A stretch of DNA of 64,000 nucleotides. It comes from Streptomyces albus subsp. albus (GTDB lineage Bacteria > Actinomycetota > Actinomycetes > Streptomycetales > Streptomycetaceae). The translations under genes were made by a program, and so were the position numbers. Location: NCBI RefSeq assembly GCF_000725885.1, contig NZ_JODR01000001.1, forward strand, positions 1 through 64,000. The letters are read 5' to 3'. Under the pieces are notes generated by a model. That model was not told the DNA's origin. It saw nothing but the letters and a program-made list of their open reading frames with translations, and ran no database searches. This document shows, piece by piece, positions 1 through 8,173 of the stretch; position 1 is the stretch's first letter, and each line of letters begins with the position of its first letter.

Positions 1-158
1 GAAGGGAGATCGTGCTCAGTAGAAGTTTCCGCCGGAACGGCGAGGTGGCCGCCGCGAAACCCCGAAGGGCTCGCTGGCAACCCGATGAACCTTACGGATC
101 ACTCGTCGTACTGTCAACCGACGGCCGGCCCGCCCCCGCGCGTGCTGACGGGGGCCGG
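1..158. other. Intergenic, nothing supported
   Basis: This stretch lies beyond the 3' end of the MarR gene. I see no start with a ribosome binding site, no RNA gene and no strong hairpin. The open frames here are long only because G+C is high. Confidence 0.4.
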
Positions 159-695
159 TCAGTCGAGGTCGGTGAGCCTGCCGCCGGCGTCCGGCTGGGC
201 GTGCTCGACGCGGCGGAGGAGGCGGGTGAGGAGCTCGCCCAGTTGTGTGCGCTCCTCGGTGGTGAGGTCCTGGAGCAGGTCCTCCTCGAAGACGGACGCC
301 TTGCGCATGACCTCCAGCCACTTCTCGCGGCCGGTGTCGGTCAGGCCGATGATGACGCGGACCCGGTTGTCCTGGTCGCGCTCCCGGGTGACGAGTCCCT
401 GGCCGAGCATGCGGTCGATGCGATGGGTCATCGCCGCCGGCGTGAGGCCCAGGCGCTTGGCGATGGTGCCGGGCCACAGTTGGTAGGGGCTGCCCGCCAT
501 GACGAGTTCCTTGAGGACCTCCCACTCGGGACCGGTCAGTCCCAGGGTGGCGAGCTGGCGGCTGTAGGCCACGTTCATCCGCCGGTCCAGCCGGCTCACG
601 GCGTTGACCACCTTCTCCACCTGAGGGTCGAGATCGCGGTACTCGCGCTGGTAGATGGCGATCTGCTCGTCGAGGGTCGGCTGTCTGTCCGGCAT
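159..695 (-). CDS. MarR-family transcriptional regulator
   Basis: A 178-residue winged-helix regulator that probably represses the divergent transporter gene. The central part has the MarR layout: a helix-turn-helix with PGTIAKRLGLTPAAMTHRID, then the wing with LVTRERDQDNRVRVI, flanked by dimerisation helices. The length is normal for the family. I chose the ATG at 695 because a -10 like hexamer (GATACT on the minus strand, 702-707) lies six bases upstream, which fits a leaderless transcript. A longer frame from 725 or 788 would cover the probable promoter. The ligand cannot be read from sequence; MarR proteins paired with MFS exporters usually sense phenolic or drug-like molecules that the exporter removes. 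Confidence 0.88.
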   Translation of the reverse strand: MPDRQPTLDEQIAIYQREYRDLDPQVEKVVNAVSRLDRRMNVAYSRQLATLGLTGPEWEVLKELVMAGSPYQLWPGTIAKRLGLTPAAMTHRIDRMLGQGLVTRERDQDNRVRVIIGLTDTGREKWLEVMRKASVFEEDLLQDLTTEERTQLGELLTRLLRRVEHAQPDAGGRLTDLD

Positions 696-701
696 GTGGT
701 C

Positions 702-789
702 AGTATCCCATGGCAGCTCGTTCATACTAAACGCTTGCCCTGTGTATCCTTTAGCATCGAATTTTAGCTTCGAAGTCTTCCTGTACACC
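702..789. promoter_or_regulatory. Divergent marR/MFS promoter with operator-like repeats
   Basis: Two near-identical direct repeats lie side by side: TTTAGCATCGAA at 750-761 and TTTAGCTTCGAA at 763-774, offset by 13 bp. An imperfect inverted repeat, ATACTAAA (724-731) and TTTAGCAT (750-757), overlaps them. They sit between the candidate -10 of marR (702-707, minus strand) and a possible -10 TACACC of the transporter (784-789). Binding by the MarR protein is inferred from position. Confidence 0.5.
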
Positions 790-812
790 CTCTCGAATCA
801 AGGCAGGTGAGT

Positions 813-2153
813 GTGACCACGGCGATGACCGCCGCTCTGCGGCGGATCCAGCTCGGCAACGCGCTGGCAGCGTTCGGCAACGGCTTCACGGTGCCGTTCC
901 TCTTCGTGTACGTCTCGCGGGTGCGGGAGCTCGGCGACGGGACCGCGGGTGCGGTGCTCGCCGCGTTCGCCGCCGCCGCGCTGGTCGTGCTGCCCTTCAC
1001 GGGCCGCGTGATCGACCGGAGTGGACCGCTGGTGATGGTCGTCATCGGCGCGGTGGCCGCCGCGTCCGGTGCGCTGGGCTTCGGCCTGTCGACCAGTGCC
1101 CCCGCGGTGCTGGCCGCCTCGGCGGTGATGGGCGCCGGAATCGCCGTACTGCAACCCGCACTCGCCACGATGATCGTCTGGTGTTCGTCCCAGGGATCAC
1201 GGTCGCGGGCCTTCGCCATCCAGTTCTTCCTCAACAACCTCGGGCTCGGCGTCGGTGGGCTGCTGGGCGGCATGCTCGTCGACGAGAGCGACCCGGCCAG
1301 CTTCACGATGCTGTTCGCGATCGAGGCCGTCATGTTCCTGGTGCTGCTCGCCGTGCTGATGACCGTGCGGGTCGCCCGTCCCGCCGAGGCGGCCACGGCG
1401 GACGGCCCCGGCGCCGCCCGCGGCTCCGGCTGGGGCGTGCTGCTGCGGGACCGGTCGATGGTGCTGCTGTGCGTCCTCGGCTTCGTGATCTTCTTCGCGT
1501 GCTACGGGCAGTTCGAGTCGGGGCTGTCGGCGTACGCCGTGGAGGTCACCCGGATCTCGACCGCGACGCTGGGCACCGCGCTGGCCGCGAACACGGCGAT
1601 GATCGTCGTCGCGCAGTTCGTCGTGCTGCGGTTGGTCGAGAAGCGGCGGCGCAGCCGGGTCGTGGCCCTCGTCGGCATCATCTGGACCGTCGCATGGCTG
1701 GCCGCCGGGGCGTCCGGGCTCGTGGAGGGGGCGCAGGCGGTGGCGACCACACTGCTCATCACCACCTACGCGCTGTTCGGTTTCGGCGAGACGATGCTCG
1801 CGCCGACCGTCGCCCCGATGGTCGCCGATCTCGCCCCGGCCCGGTTCGTGGGCCAGTACAACTCGGCCTTCGCGCTGGTGAAGCAGCTGGCCCTGGCGAT
1901 CGGCCCGGCCGTGGGCGGTGCCATCGCCGCCGCCGGTGCCTGGTCGGCGTACATCGGTCTGCTGGTGCTGTGCTGCCTGGGCGTCGCCGTGCTGGCGCTG
2001 GTGCTGGGGCGGCGCCTGCCGCAGTCGGTGGACCGGCCCGGTTCGGTGGTCGTCGCGCGCGGTGGTGCCGTACCCGAGGCGGAGGCCGCCGCCGGTGCGG
2101 AGCAGCCGGTGTCGGGACCCGGGACGGGCGAGCGGATGCCCAGCGCCGTGTGA
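813..2153 (+). CDS. MFS transporter, 12-helix type
   Basis: A 446-residue integral membrane protein of the major facilitator superfamily, probably a drug or metabolite exporter. It shows about twelve hydrophobic segments in two halves, with the loop motif DRSGP after helix 2, a central charged loop near residues 195-215 (RPAEAATADG), and a short polar C-terminal tail. The GTG at 813 has AAGG at 800-803 about nine bases upstream; a GTG at 807 is possible but overlaps the ribosome binding site. It is divergent from the MarR gene and likely controlled by it. The substrate is not predictable. Confidence 0.85.
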   Translation: MTTAMTAALRRIQLGNALAAFGNGFTVPFLFVYVSRVRELGDGTAGAVLAAFAAAALVVLPFTGRVIDRSGPLVMVVIGAVAAASGALGFGLSTSAPAVLAASAVMGAGIAVLQPALATMIVWCSSQGSRSRAFAIQFFLNNLGLGVGGLLGGMLVDESDPASFTMLFAIEAVMFLVLLAVLMTVRVARPAEAATADGPGAARGSGWGVLLRDRSMVLLCVLGFVIFFACYGQFESGLSAYAVEVTRISTATLGTALAANTAMIVVAQFVVLRLVEKRRRSRVVALVGIIWTVAWLAAGASGLVEGAQAVATTLLITTYALFGFGETMLAPTVAPMVADLAPARFVGQYNSAFALVKQLALAIGPAVGGAIAAAGAWSAYIGLLVLCCLGVAVLALVLGRRLPQSVDRPGSVVVARGGAVPEAEAAAGAEQPVSGPGTGERMPSAV

Positions 2154-2156
2154 CCC

Positions 2157-2183
2157 GGCGGCCCGGCATCTCCCCGGGCCGCC
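2157..2183. terminator. Hairpin terminator between convergent genes
   Basis: The arms GGCGGCCCGG (2157-2166) and CCGGGCCGCC (2174-2183) form a perfect 10-bp stem with a 7-base loop, just after the transporter stop. It could end transcription of the transporter. There is no U-run, as is common in Streptomyces. Confidence 0.6.
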
Positions 2184-2321
2184 CGCTTTCGGGCCCTCTC
2201 CGTGGGGCTACCCGGGGTGGTCCTCCCTGCGGGGGCTTTCCCTGTGGGCCGTTTTTACGGCGCCCTCCGACCGCCGCCGGGCGGGCGGGGGGCGCCGTTT
2301 CGTCGCGGGGCCGCGAAGAGG

Positions 2322-4475
2322 TCAGCAGCCGGGCAGTACGAATTCGCACCAGACGGATTTGCCGCCGCCCGGTGTGCGCCGGCAGCCCCACGAGGTCGCG
2401 ATCGTGGCGACGATCGAGATTCCCCGCCCGCTCTCGTCGGCCGGCTCCGCGCGGCGGCGCCGGGGCAGGTGCTCGTCCCCGTCGGTGACCTCGATGATCA
2501 GGCGGCGGTCGGTGCGGCGCAGCCGCAGCCGCATGGGCGGGACGCCGTGCTGGAGGGAATTGGCCACCAGCTCGCTGGTGGCCAGGACGCCCAGGTCGCG
2601 GAGTTCGGCCGGGAACCGCCAGGAGGCCAGTACCCCGGAGGCGAACGCGCGGGCGCGGGGCGCCGCCTCCGTGCCGCCCAGCAGGTCGAGGGTGGCGTTG
2701 TGGAACAGTTCGGCGTCCTGTCCGGTGCGCTCGGGGTGCTGGCACACCAGGAGCGCCACGTCGTCGTCGTGGTCCTCGCTGATGCCCAGGGCGCGCAGCA
2801 GACGGTCGCAGATGATGTCGGGTGAACCACTCGCACCCGCGAACGCCTGTTCCAGTGCGGTGACGCCTTCGTCGATGTCGGCGTCGCGGCGTTCGATCAG
2901 CCCGTCCGTGTAGAGGACGGCGGTGGCGCCGGGCGGCAGCGGCAGGCTTCCTGACGTGTGCAGCCAGCCTCCGGTGCCCAGCGGCGGCCCGGTGTGCTCG
3001 GTGGCGACCCGGACGGTGCCTTCCGGGTCGCGGACGAGGATGGGCACATGGCCGGCCGAGGCGTAGGCGAGACAGCCCTCGTTCGGGTCGTGGACGGCGT
3101 AGACGCAGGTGGCGATCTGGTTGGCGTCGATCTCCGCGGCGAGTCCGTCGAGCAGTTGCAGCACTTCGTGCGGTGGCAGGTCGAGCCGTGCGTAGGCGCG
3201 GACCGCGGTGCGCAACTGACCCATGACGGCGGCGGCCCGGACACCGCGCCCCATGACGTCGCCGATCACCAGCGCGGTACGGCCCGCGCCCAGCGTGATC
3301 ACGTCGTACCAGTCGCCGCCCACCGCCGCGTCGGTGCCGCCCGGCAGGTAGGTGGCCGCGACGCGCAGATCGTCCGGCTGTTCCAGTTCCTGCGGCAGCA
3401 GACTGCGTTGAAGGGTGACGGCCGCCTCCCGCTGGCGGCGTTCGCTGGCGCGCAGCCGTTCGAGGGCCTCCACCTGATCGGTGACCTCGGCGGCGAAGAT
3501 CAGCACCCCGCTGTCACCCGAAGTGGTGATGGGGGTGCAGGTGAAGGTGTAGTAGTGGGCTGTGCGCCGCCTCCGGCCCGGCGTGGTGCCCGCCGGAGCG
3601 GGGCCGCGCCGGTCCGGGACCGTCTCCGTCCGACGCTTCGGCACCCGGCGGGACTTGACCGTACGGGGCGTACCGCTGCGCCGTACCTGGTCCATCAACG
3701 GCAGCAGCCCCAGTTCCACCAGTTCCGGCATGGCCTCGCGGGCCGGCGCGCCGAGGGGACGCGGCCCGAACGCGTTCACATAGGCCTCGTTGACGAACGC
3801 GATCCGGTGCTCCGCGCCGTGGACGACCGCGGCCAGCGCGGGCACCTGGCCGAGCAGGGCGTGGATCGGCAGGGAGTCGATCGCGTGCGCGGGCTGCTGC
3901 GCCGCCCTGACAGTGCCGGCCGCGGCACCGGTGTCCGCCGCGCCGCGTCGTCCGTACGCCGTTGCCGGTCCGTCCGGGCCCTCGCGTCCGGCCGCCTCGG
4001 CGGCGGGGCGGCTGCGGGCGCCGGGGACGGTGGGTGCGGTGACGGTGTCCGTGCGTCGGTCCGGTGCCGCCTCACGGGGTGCGCCGGCGGTCCGGGCGCC
4101 GTCCGGGTCCGTCCCGGCGTACGGCATACCGGGATCGCTGCGGTCCGGCAGGGAGGCATCGGGCCCCTCCGCACCGGCCGCTCCCTTCGCGCCGCCGGCC
4201 GGGTCGGACGTCCCGTGTTCGCCGCCCGCGTTCTCCGGGGCGGCGGAGCCGCTGGCGACGGGGGAGTTGCCGGTGTCGGTGGATCCGCCCGCACCGCCGG
4301 GGTCCCGGTCGTCGTCAGGGGTGCCGGTGTCCGTGTCGGAGGTGGTGTCGGCCGTGCCGGTGGTGTCGGTCGTTTCTGCGCTGTCGGACGACCTCGCTCG
4401 CGCCCTTATCGCGGCCCTGGCCGCGGTCCGCCGCTGTGTGCCGGGCAGTCGGGCGCTCCAGCGCGTGAAGTTCAC
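2322..4475 (-). CDS. PAS / SpoIIE-type PP2C phosphatase / HATPase protein
   Basis: A 717-residue cytoplasmic signalling protein. The order is a disordered acidic and Pro/Ala-rich N-terminal region (about 1-200), a PAS-like domain (about 205-345), a SpoIIE/RsbU-type metal-dependent serine phosphatase domain (about 375-575, with GGDWYDV near 385, GDVMGRG and HDDDVALLV near 568), and a C-terminal RsbW-like ATPase domain with an N box near 636 (ELVANSLQHG). Such proteins act on anti-sigma antagonists in partner-switching pathways that control sigma factors of the SigB/SigF group. The GTG at 4475 is preferred because AAGGA lies ten bases upstream and the protein then begins VNFTRWSARLPGTQRR, which I recall as a typical family start. 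No antagonist gene is adjacent. Confidence 0.85.
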   Translation of the reverse strand: MNFTRWSARLPGTQRRTAARAAIRARARSSDSAETTDTTGTADTTSDTDTGTPDDDRDPGGAGGSTDTGNSPVASGSAAPENAGGEHGTSDPAGGAKGAAGAEGPDASLPDRSDPGMPYAGTDPDGARTAGAPREAAPDRRTDTVTAPTVPGARSRPAAEAAGREGPDGPATAYGRRGAADTGAAAGTVRAAQQPAHAIDSLPIHALLGQVPALAAVVHGAEHRIAFVNEAYVNAFGPRPLGAPAREAMPELVELGLLPLMDQVRRSGTPRTVKSRRVPKRRTETVPDRRGPAPAGTTPGRRRRTAHYYTFTCTPITTSGDSGVLIFAAEVTDQVEALERLRASERRQREAAVTLQRSLLPQELEQPDDLRVAATYLPGGTDAAVGGDWYDVITLGAGRTALVIGDVMGRGVRAAAVMGQLRTAVRAYARLDLPPHEVLQLLDGLAAEIDANQIATCVYAVHDPNEGCLAYASAGHVPILVRDPEGTVRVATEHTGPPLGTGGWLHTSGSLPLPPGATAVLYTDGLIERRDADIDEGVTALEQAFAGASGSPDIICDRLLRALGISEDHDDDVALLVCQHPERTGQDAELFHNATLDLLGGTEAAPRARAFASGVLASWRFPAELRDLGVLATSELVANSLQHGVPPMRLRLRRTDRRLIIEVTDGDEHLPRRRRAEPADESGRGISIVATIATSWGCRRTPGGGKSVWCEFVLPGC

Positions 4476-4658
4476 GTCGTCCGATTCCTTGTGTGATTCG
4501 CTGTGTTCGCTCGGGTCGCTCAGGGGCCGCTTCGGCAATCACTCTTCGCAGACGCGGGCCCACCCATGGTCACACGCCCAGTGTGGCGCACCGGACCACT
4601 GTTCGTCAGACGCCGCGGGGCGCCGAACGCGCGTCCGGGACCGCCGGGCGCGGGGGCG

Positions 4659-6317
4659 TCAGTCCTTGTCGGGACGCGGCACGCCGCCCGCCGCCAGCTC
4701 GAACTCGGCGCGCGGGTGTTCCAGCGAACCGAGCGACACGATCTCCCGCTCGAACAGACCCGAGAGCACCCATTCGGCCAGCACCCGGGCCTTGCGGTTG
4801 AAGGTCGGCACGCGACTGAGGTGATAGGCGCGGTGCATGAACCAGGCAGGGTAGCCCTTGAGTTTCCGCCCGTACACGTGCGCGACGCCCTTGTGCAGAC
4901 CCAGTGACGCGACGGAGCCCGCGTGTGCGTGCCGGTAGGGGGTGGGCTCCCGTCCGTCCAGGACCGCGACGAGGTTGTCGGCGAGACGACGGGCCTGGCG
5001 TACGGCGTGCTGTGCGTTGGGGGCGCACACAGGCAGCTCCGCGCCGCCCGAGGAAGCCTGCGCCGCCGTGGCCCGTCTGCCTGTTCCCCGTCCTTTCCCG
5101 GGTTCTCTTTCGGGGCCTGTTCCGGCACCTGTTTCCGGGCTTCTCTCCGGGCCTGTTTCCCGTCCTGTTTCCAGACCTCTCTGCTGGCCTGTTTGCGGAG
5201 CTGTTTCCGTGCCGGCTTCCGCTGTCGGGGGATCGGGGACGGCCGACAGGTCGGGCACGGCTGCCGCGTCGCCGGCCGCCCACGCGTGCGGGACGCCCTC
5301 CACGCGGAGTGCGGCGTCGCACCGGAGCCGGCCCCGGGACGTCAACGGCAGGCCGGTACGGGCCAGCAGAGGGTGCGGTTTGACGCCCGCCGTCCACACG
5401 AGGGTGCGGGTCGGATGCCGGGAGCCGTCGCTGAGGGCGGCGATCCGGTTCTCGCACGAGTCGAGACGGGTGCCGAGGCGGACATCGATGTTGCGGGCCC
5501 GCAGCTCGCGCAGCGCATAGCCGCCCATCTCCTCCCCCACCTCCGGAAGGATGCGGTCACTGGCCTCCACCAGCAGAAATCGCAGGTCCTCCGCCGCGAC
5601 ATTGTGGTAGGAGCGGCAGGCGTGGCGCGCCATGTCCTCCAGTTCGGCCAGTGCCTCGACGCCCGCGTACCCGCCGCCGACGAAGACGAAGGTGAGTGCC
5701 GCGTCGCGGACGGCCGGGTCCCGAGTGGAGGAGGCGATGTCGAGCTGTTCGAGAACGTGGTTGCGCAGCCCGATGGCCTCCTCGACGGTCTTGAAACCGA
5801 TGCCGTGTTCGGCGAGCCCCGGCACGGGGAGGGTGCGGGAGACGGAACCGGGAGCCAGCACCAGCTCCGTGTAGGGCAGTTCGACGGTCTGCGGCTCGAC
5901 CCGCCGGCCCGGGCCCGCCTGGGCGGCGCGCGCCGCGTCGGCCTCCGCCGTGGCCAGGGTGCTGACGTGTGCGACGCGGCGTTCGTGGTCGATGCTGCGC
6001 GCCTCGCCGACGACGATCTGGCAGTGCGGCAGGACCCGGCGCAGCGGCACGACGACGTGGCGGGGCGAGATCGAACCCGCCGCGGCTTCGGGCAGGAACG
6101 GCTGGTACGTCATGTACGGGTCAGGGTCCAGGACCGTGATGGTGACCCCGGGGGCGAGGGCCTCGCCCGGCTGCGGCGCGTGAGCGGAACGGGCCGCCCC
6201 GCCGAGCCGCCGCCGCAGCCTGCGCTGGAGCCGCAGCGCGGTGTACATGCCGACGTAGCCGCCGCCGACGACGAGGATGCGCGTGGCTGCCGCGGGTTCG
6301 TTCGTGGCCTTCGTCAC
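4659..6317 (-). CDS. ndh: Type II NADH dehydrogenase (NDH-2)
   Basis: A membrane-associated flavoprotein that passes electrons from NADH to menaquinone without proton pumping. The first Rossmann fold has ILVVGGGYVGMYTA near the N-terminus for FAD, and the second has FVFVGGGYAGVEALAEL for NADH. The AAGDAAAVPD motif that closes the FAD site and the C-terminal amphipathic helices are present. From GTG at 6317 the protein is 552 residues, longer than usual for the family. The excess is a low-complexity insert (encoded at about 5065-5250) rich in ETG/ERG/GTG repeats, placed just after AAGDAAAVPD. The start is uncertain by a few codons (GTG at 6332 also possible). It lies divergent from atrA. Confidence 0.85.
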   Translation of the reverse strand: MTKATNEPAAATRILVVGGGYVGMYTALRLQRRLRRRLGGAARSAHAPQPGEALAPGVTITVLDPDPYMTYQPFLPEAAAGSISPRHVVVPLRRVLPHCQIVVGEARSIDHERRVAHVSTLATAEADAARAAQAGPGRRVEPQTVELPYTELVLAPGSVSRTLPVPGLAEHGIGFKTVEEAIGLRNHVLEQLDIASSTRDPAVRDAALTFVFVGGGYAGVEALAELEDMARHACRSYHNVAAEDLRFLLVEASDRILPEVGEEMGGYALRELRARNIDVRLGTRLDSCENRIAALSDGSRHPTRTLVWTAGVKPHPLLARTGLPLTSRGRLRCDAALRVEGVPHAWAAGDAAAVPDLSAVPDPPTAEAGTETAPQTGQQRGLETGRETGPERSPETGAGTGPEREPGKGRGTGRRATAAQASSGGAELPVCAPNAQHAVRQARRLADNLVAVLDGREPTPYRHAHAGSVASLGLHKGVAHVYGRKLKGYPAWFMHRAYHLSRVPTFNRKARVLAEWVLSGLFEREIVSLGSLEHPRAEFELAAGGVPRPDKD

Positions 6318-6553
6318 TCGTCCATGACGCACCCTCAGCCCCCGGTTTGTCCACAGGCCCCGCAATTCGTATGACCGGTATGCGCCGGGCGCGGGCTCTC
6401 GGCTCCGCCGCGGTGGCGCTGGCGGTCGGCGCAGGTCACCTACGGCCACGGCGGGGGCGCGCGGGCCGCGTCACCTCGTACGGCGGGCAGTGTGCGCCAC
6501 AGGTGTTGGGAGCCGCACGAAGACGCCCCCTTCTCTCACGCCCTGGGCTCAAC
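6318..6553. promoter_or_regulatory. ndh-atrA divergent intergenic region with a DnaA-box match
   Basis: This region separates ndh (minus) from atrA (plus). It contains TTGTCCACA at 6347-6355, an exact match to the preferred Streptomyces DnaA box. A single box may be chance. I see no gene in it. Confidence 0.4.
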
Positions 6554-6658
6554 TATGTTCGTATCCGAGCGGGGTGCGGCAGGTGGACCATTGCGCCGCG
6601 TCCCAGCCCCGCAGACGCGGGGGTCTCCGGGGGGAGACAGAGATTTACCGGGGGAACA
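6554..6658 (+). promoter_or_regulatory. Probable atrA promoter and structured 5' leader
   Basis: A -10 like TATGTT lies at 6554-6559, with a poor -35 (TTCTCT) about 17 bp upstream. The transcript would carry a leader of about 90 bases containing two adjacent hairpins. The first is CCCCGC (6607-6612) with GCGGGG (6617-6622). The second is GTCTCC (6623-6628) with GGAGAC (6633-6638). The ribosome binding site GGGGGA follows at about 6650. Promoter strength is a guess; the hairpins are exact. Confidence 0.4.
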
Positions 6659-7546
6659 ATGACGCACATTCAGGGTATGCACGGCTCTCATGCCGCCACG
6701 GCGACGACGGCTGCCGTCACCGCGCTCGCCGACAGCCGGCCCACCACCACGAACTCCGCGGCCGGCCCCGCGCGGGCGACCGCCACGGCACCCGCCGCCG
6801 CACCGCGCACCGCACCGCTGCGGGTGGACGCGCAGCGGAACCTCGAACACGTCCTGCGCGCGGCCCGCGAGGTCTTCGGTGAGCTGGGCTACGGCGCACC
6901 CATGGAAGACGTCGCCCGCCGTGCGCGGGTCGGCGTCGGGACGGTCTACCGCCGCTTCCCGAGCAAAGACGTCCTCGTGCGGCGGATCGCCGAGGAGGAG
7001 ACGGCACGGCTGACCGAACAGGCCCGCGCCGCTCTCGGCCAGGAGGAAGAGCCGTGGTCGGCGCTCTCCCGGTTCCTGCGCACCTCCGTCGCCTCGGGCG
7101 CCGGGCGGCTCCTGCCGCCCCGGATACTGCGAGCCGAGGGCTGGACGGACGGCACACCGAGGGTTCCGCAGCAGCGGGCACCCGCCCACACCGAGTACGC
7201 CGACGCCGAGTACGCCAACGCCTCCGGGACCGGCGCTCCCACGGGCGCCGGCGCACCGCCGGACCTGCGGATCGTCGAGCGCACGCCGGCCGACTCGGCG
7301 GCCGGCGTCGGATACGACGGGCTGGACGAGGACCCGGGCGCCGTGGAACTGCTCCAGGTCGTCGGCCAGTTGGTCGAGCGGGCCCGCGCCGCGGGGGAAC
7401 TGCGTCCGGATGTGACCGTCAGCGATGTGCTCCTGGTGATAGCCACCGCCGCGCCGTCCCTGCCCGACGCGGCGCAACAGGCCGCCGCCTCCACCCGGCT
7501 GCTGGACATCCTGCTGGAAGGGCTGCGCTCCCGCACCGCGCACTGA
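6659..7546 (+). CDS. atrA: AtrA-like TetR-family regulator
   Basis: A 295-residue DNA-binding regulator. A flexible Ala/Thr/Pro-rich N-terminal arm of about 55 residues precedes the TetR helix-turn-helix (AREVFGELGYGAPMEDVARR, then VGVGTVYRRFPSKDVLVRRI). The C-terminal half is the ligand and dimer domain, interrupted by a low-complexity stretch around EYADAEYANASGTGAPTG. In S. coelicolor, AtrA (SCO4118) activates actII-ORF4, the actinorhodin activator, and also affects amino-sugar transport genes. The domain sequence and the neighbours (NDH-2 on one side, a large ECF sigma factor on the other) match that locus as I remember it. The ATG at 6659 has GGGGGA upstream. The inserted repeat in the ligand domain is unusual. 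Confidence 0.75.
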   Translation: MTHIQGMHGSHAATATTAAVTALADSRPTTTNSAAGPARATATAPAAAPRTAPLRVDAQRNLEHVLRAAREVFGELGYGAPMEDVARRARVGVGTVYRRFPSKDVLVRRIAEEETARLTEQARAALGQEEEPWSALSRFLRTSVASGAGRLLPPRILRAEGWTDGTPRVPQQRAPAHTEYADAEYANASGTGAPTGAGAPPDLRIVERTPADSAAGVGYDGLDEDPGAVELLQVVGQLVERARAAGELRPDVTVSDVLLVIATAAPSLPDAAQQAAASTRLLDILLEGLRSRTAH

Positions 7547-8020
7547 GGGCGACGGTGGTGGTACGTCCACCGTGTTGTGACCTGCCGTGCCGTGCTCTGC
7601 CGTTGTTGTGACGTTGTGTTGCGTCCCGACGTGTTGTGACGTGACGTGTTGTGGCGTGTCGTGTCGTGACCTGCCGTGCTGCGCGGAGCCTCTGTGGCTG
7701 AGCGGCCCCGGTTTTGCGGAACCGATGCCTTGGGCTGTGGGGCTGGCTGGGCCTTTGGGGACGGTGCCCTGTGGCTGAGGGGCTTGGCTTCGGGGGACGG
7801 TGCGCGGGTTGCTCGGGTGGCGGTGCGGTGCCGTGTGATGCGGCGGTGCTGCGTGAGTGAGCAGTGCGGCACGGTGCTTCGGTGCGGTGTGAGGCAGTGG
7901 TGCGGCGTGGTGCCTTCGGGCTGTGCCGTGTGTTGGTGGGATACGTCGCGGTGGTGCGGTACGTCGCCGTCGTGCGGCGGGCCGCCGTCGTGAGGGGCGC
8001 CGTCGTGGGGCGTCACCGTC
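7547..8020. repeat. GT-rich degenerate repeat region
   Basis: The plus strand here is dominated by reiterated TGTTGTGACGTG-like words (about 7570-7680) and then by GTGCGGTGCGG-like words (about 7815-7960). Composition differs from the surrounding genes because T and G dominate one strand. Open frames on both strands translate into low-complexity peptides and lack ribosome binding sites, so I do not call a gene. Confidence 0.5.
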
Positions 8021-8173
8021 GTGGGGGGTGTGCTCGGACGGCGATTCGTTCGTACGTCTGTGCGTTGTACCCCCGACGAGGGTGATTGGTCTGCTTGCCG
8101 GGCTCCGGAACTGCGGTGCTGTGCCACGCTGACGCGATGTTCCGCAGGCAGCGTGTGCAGGGAAGTCGCGGCT

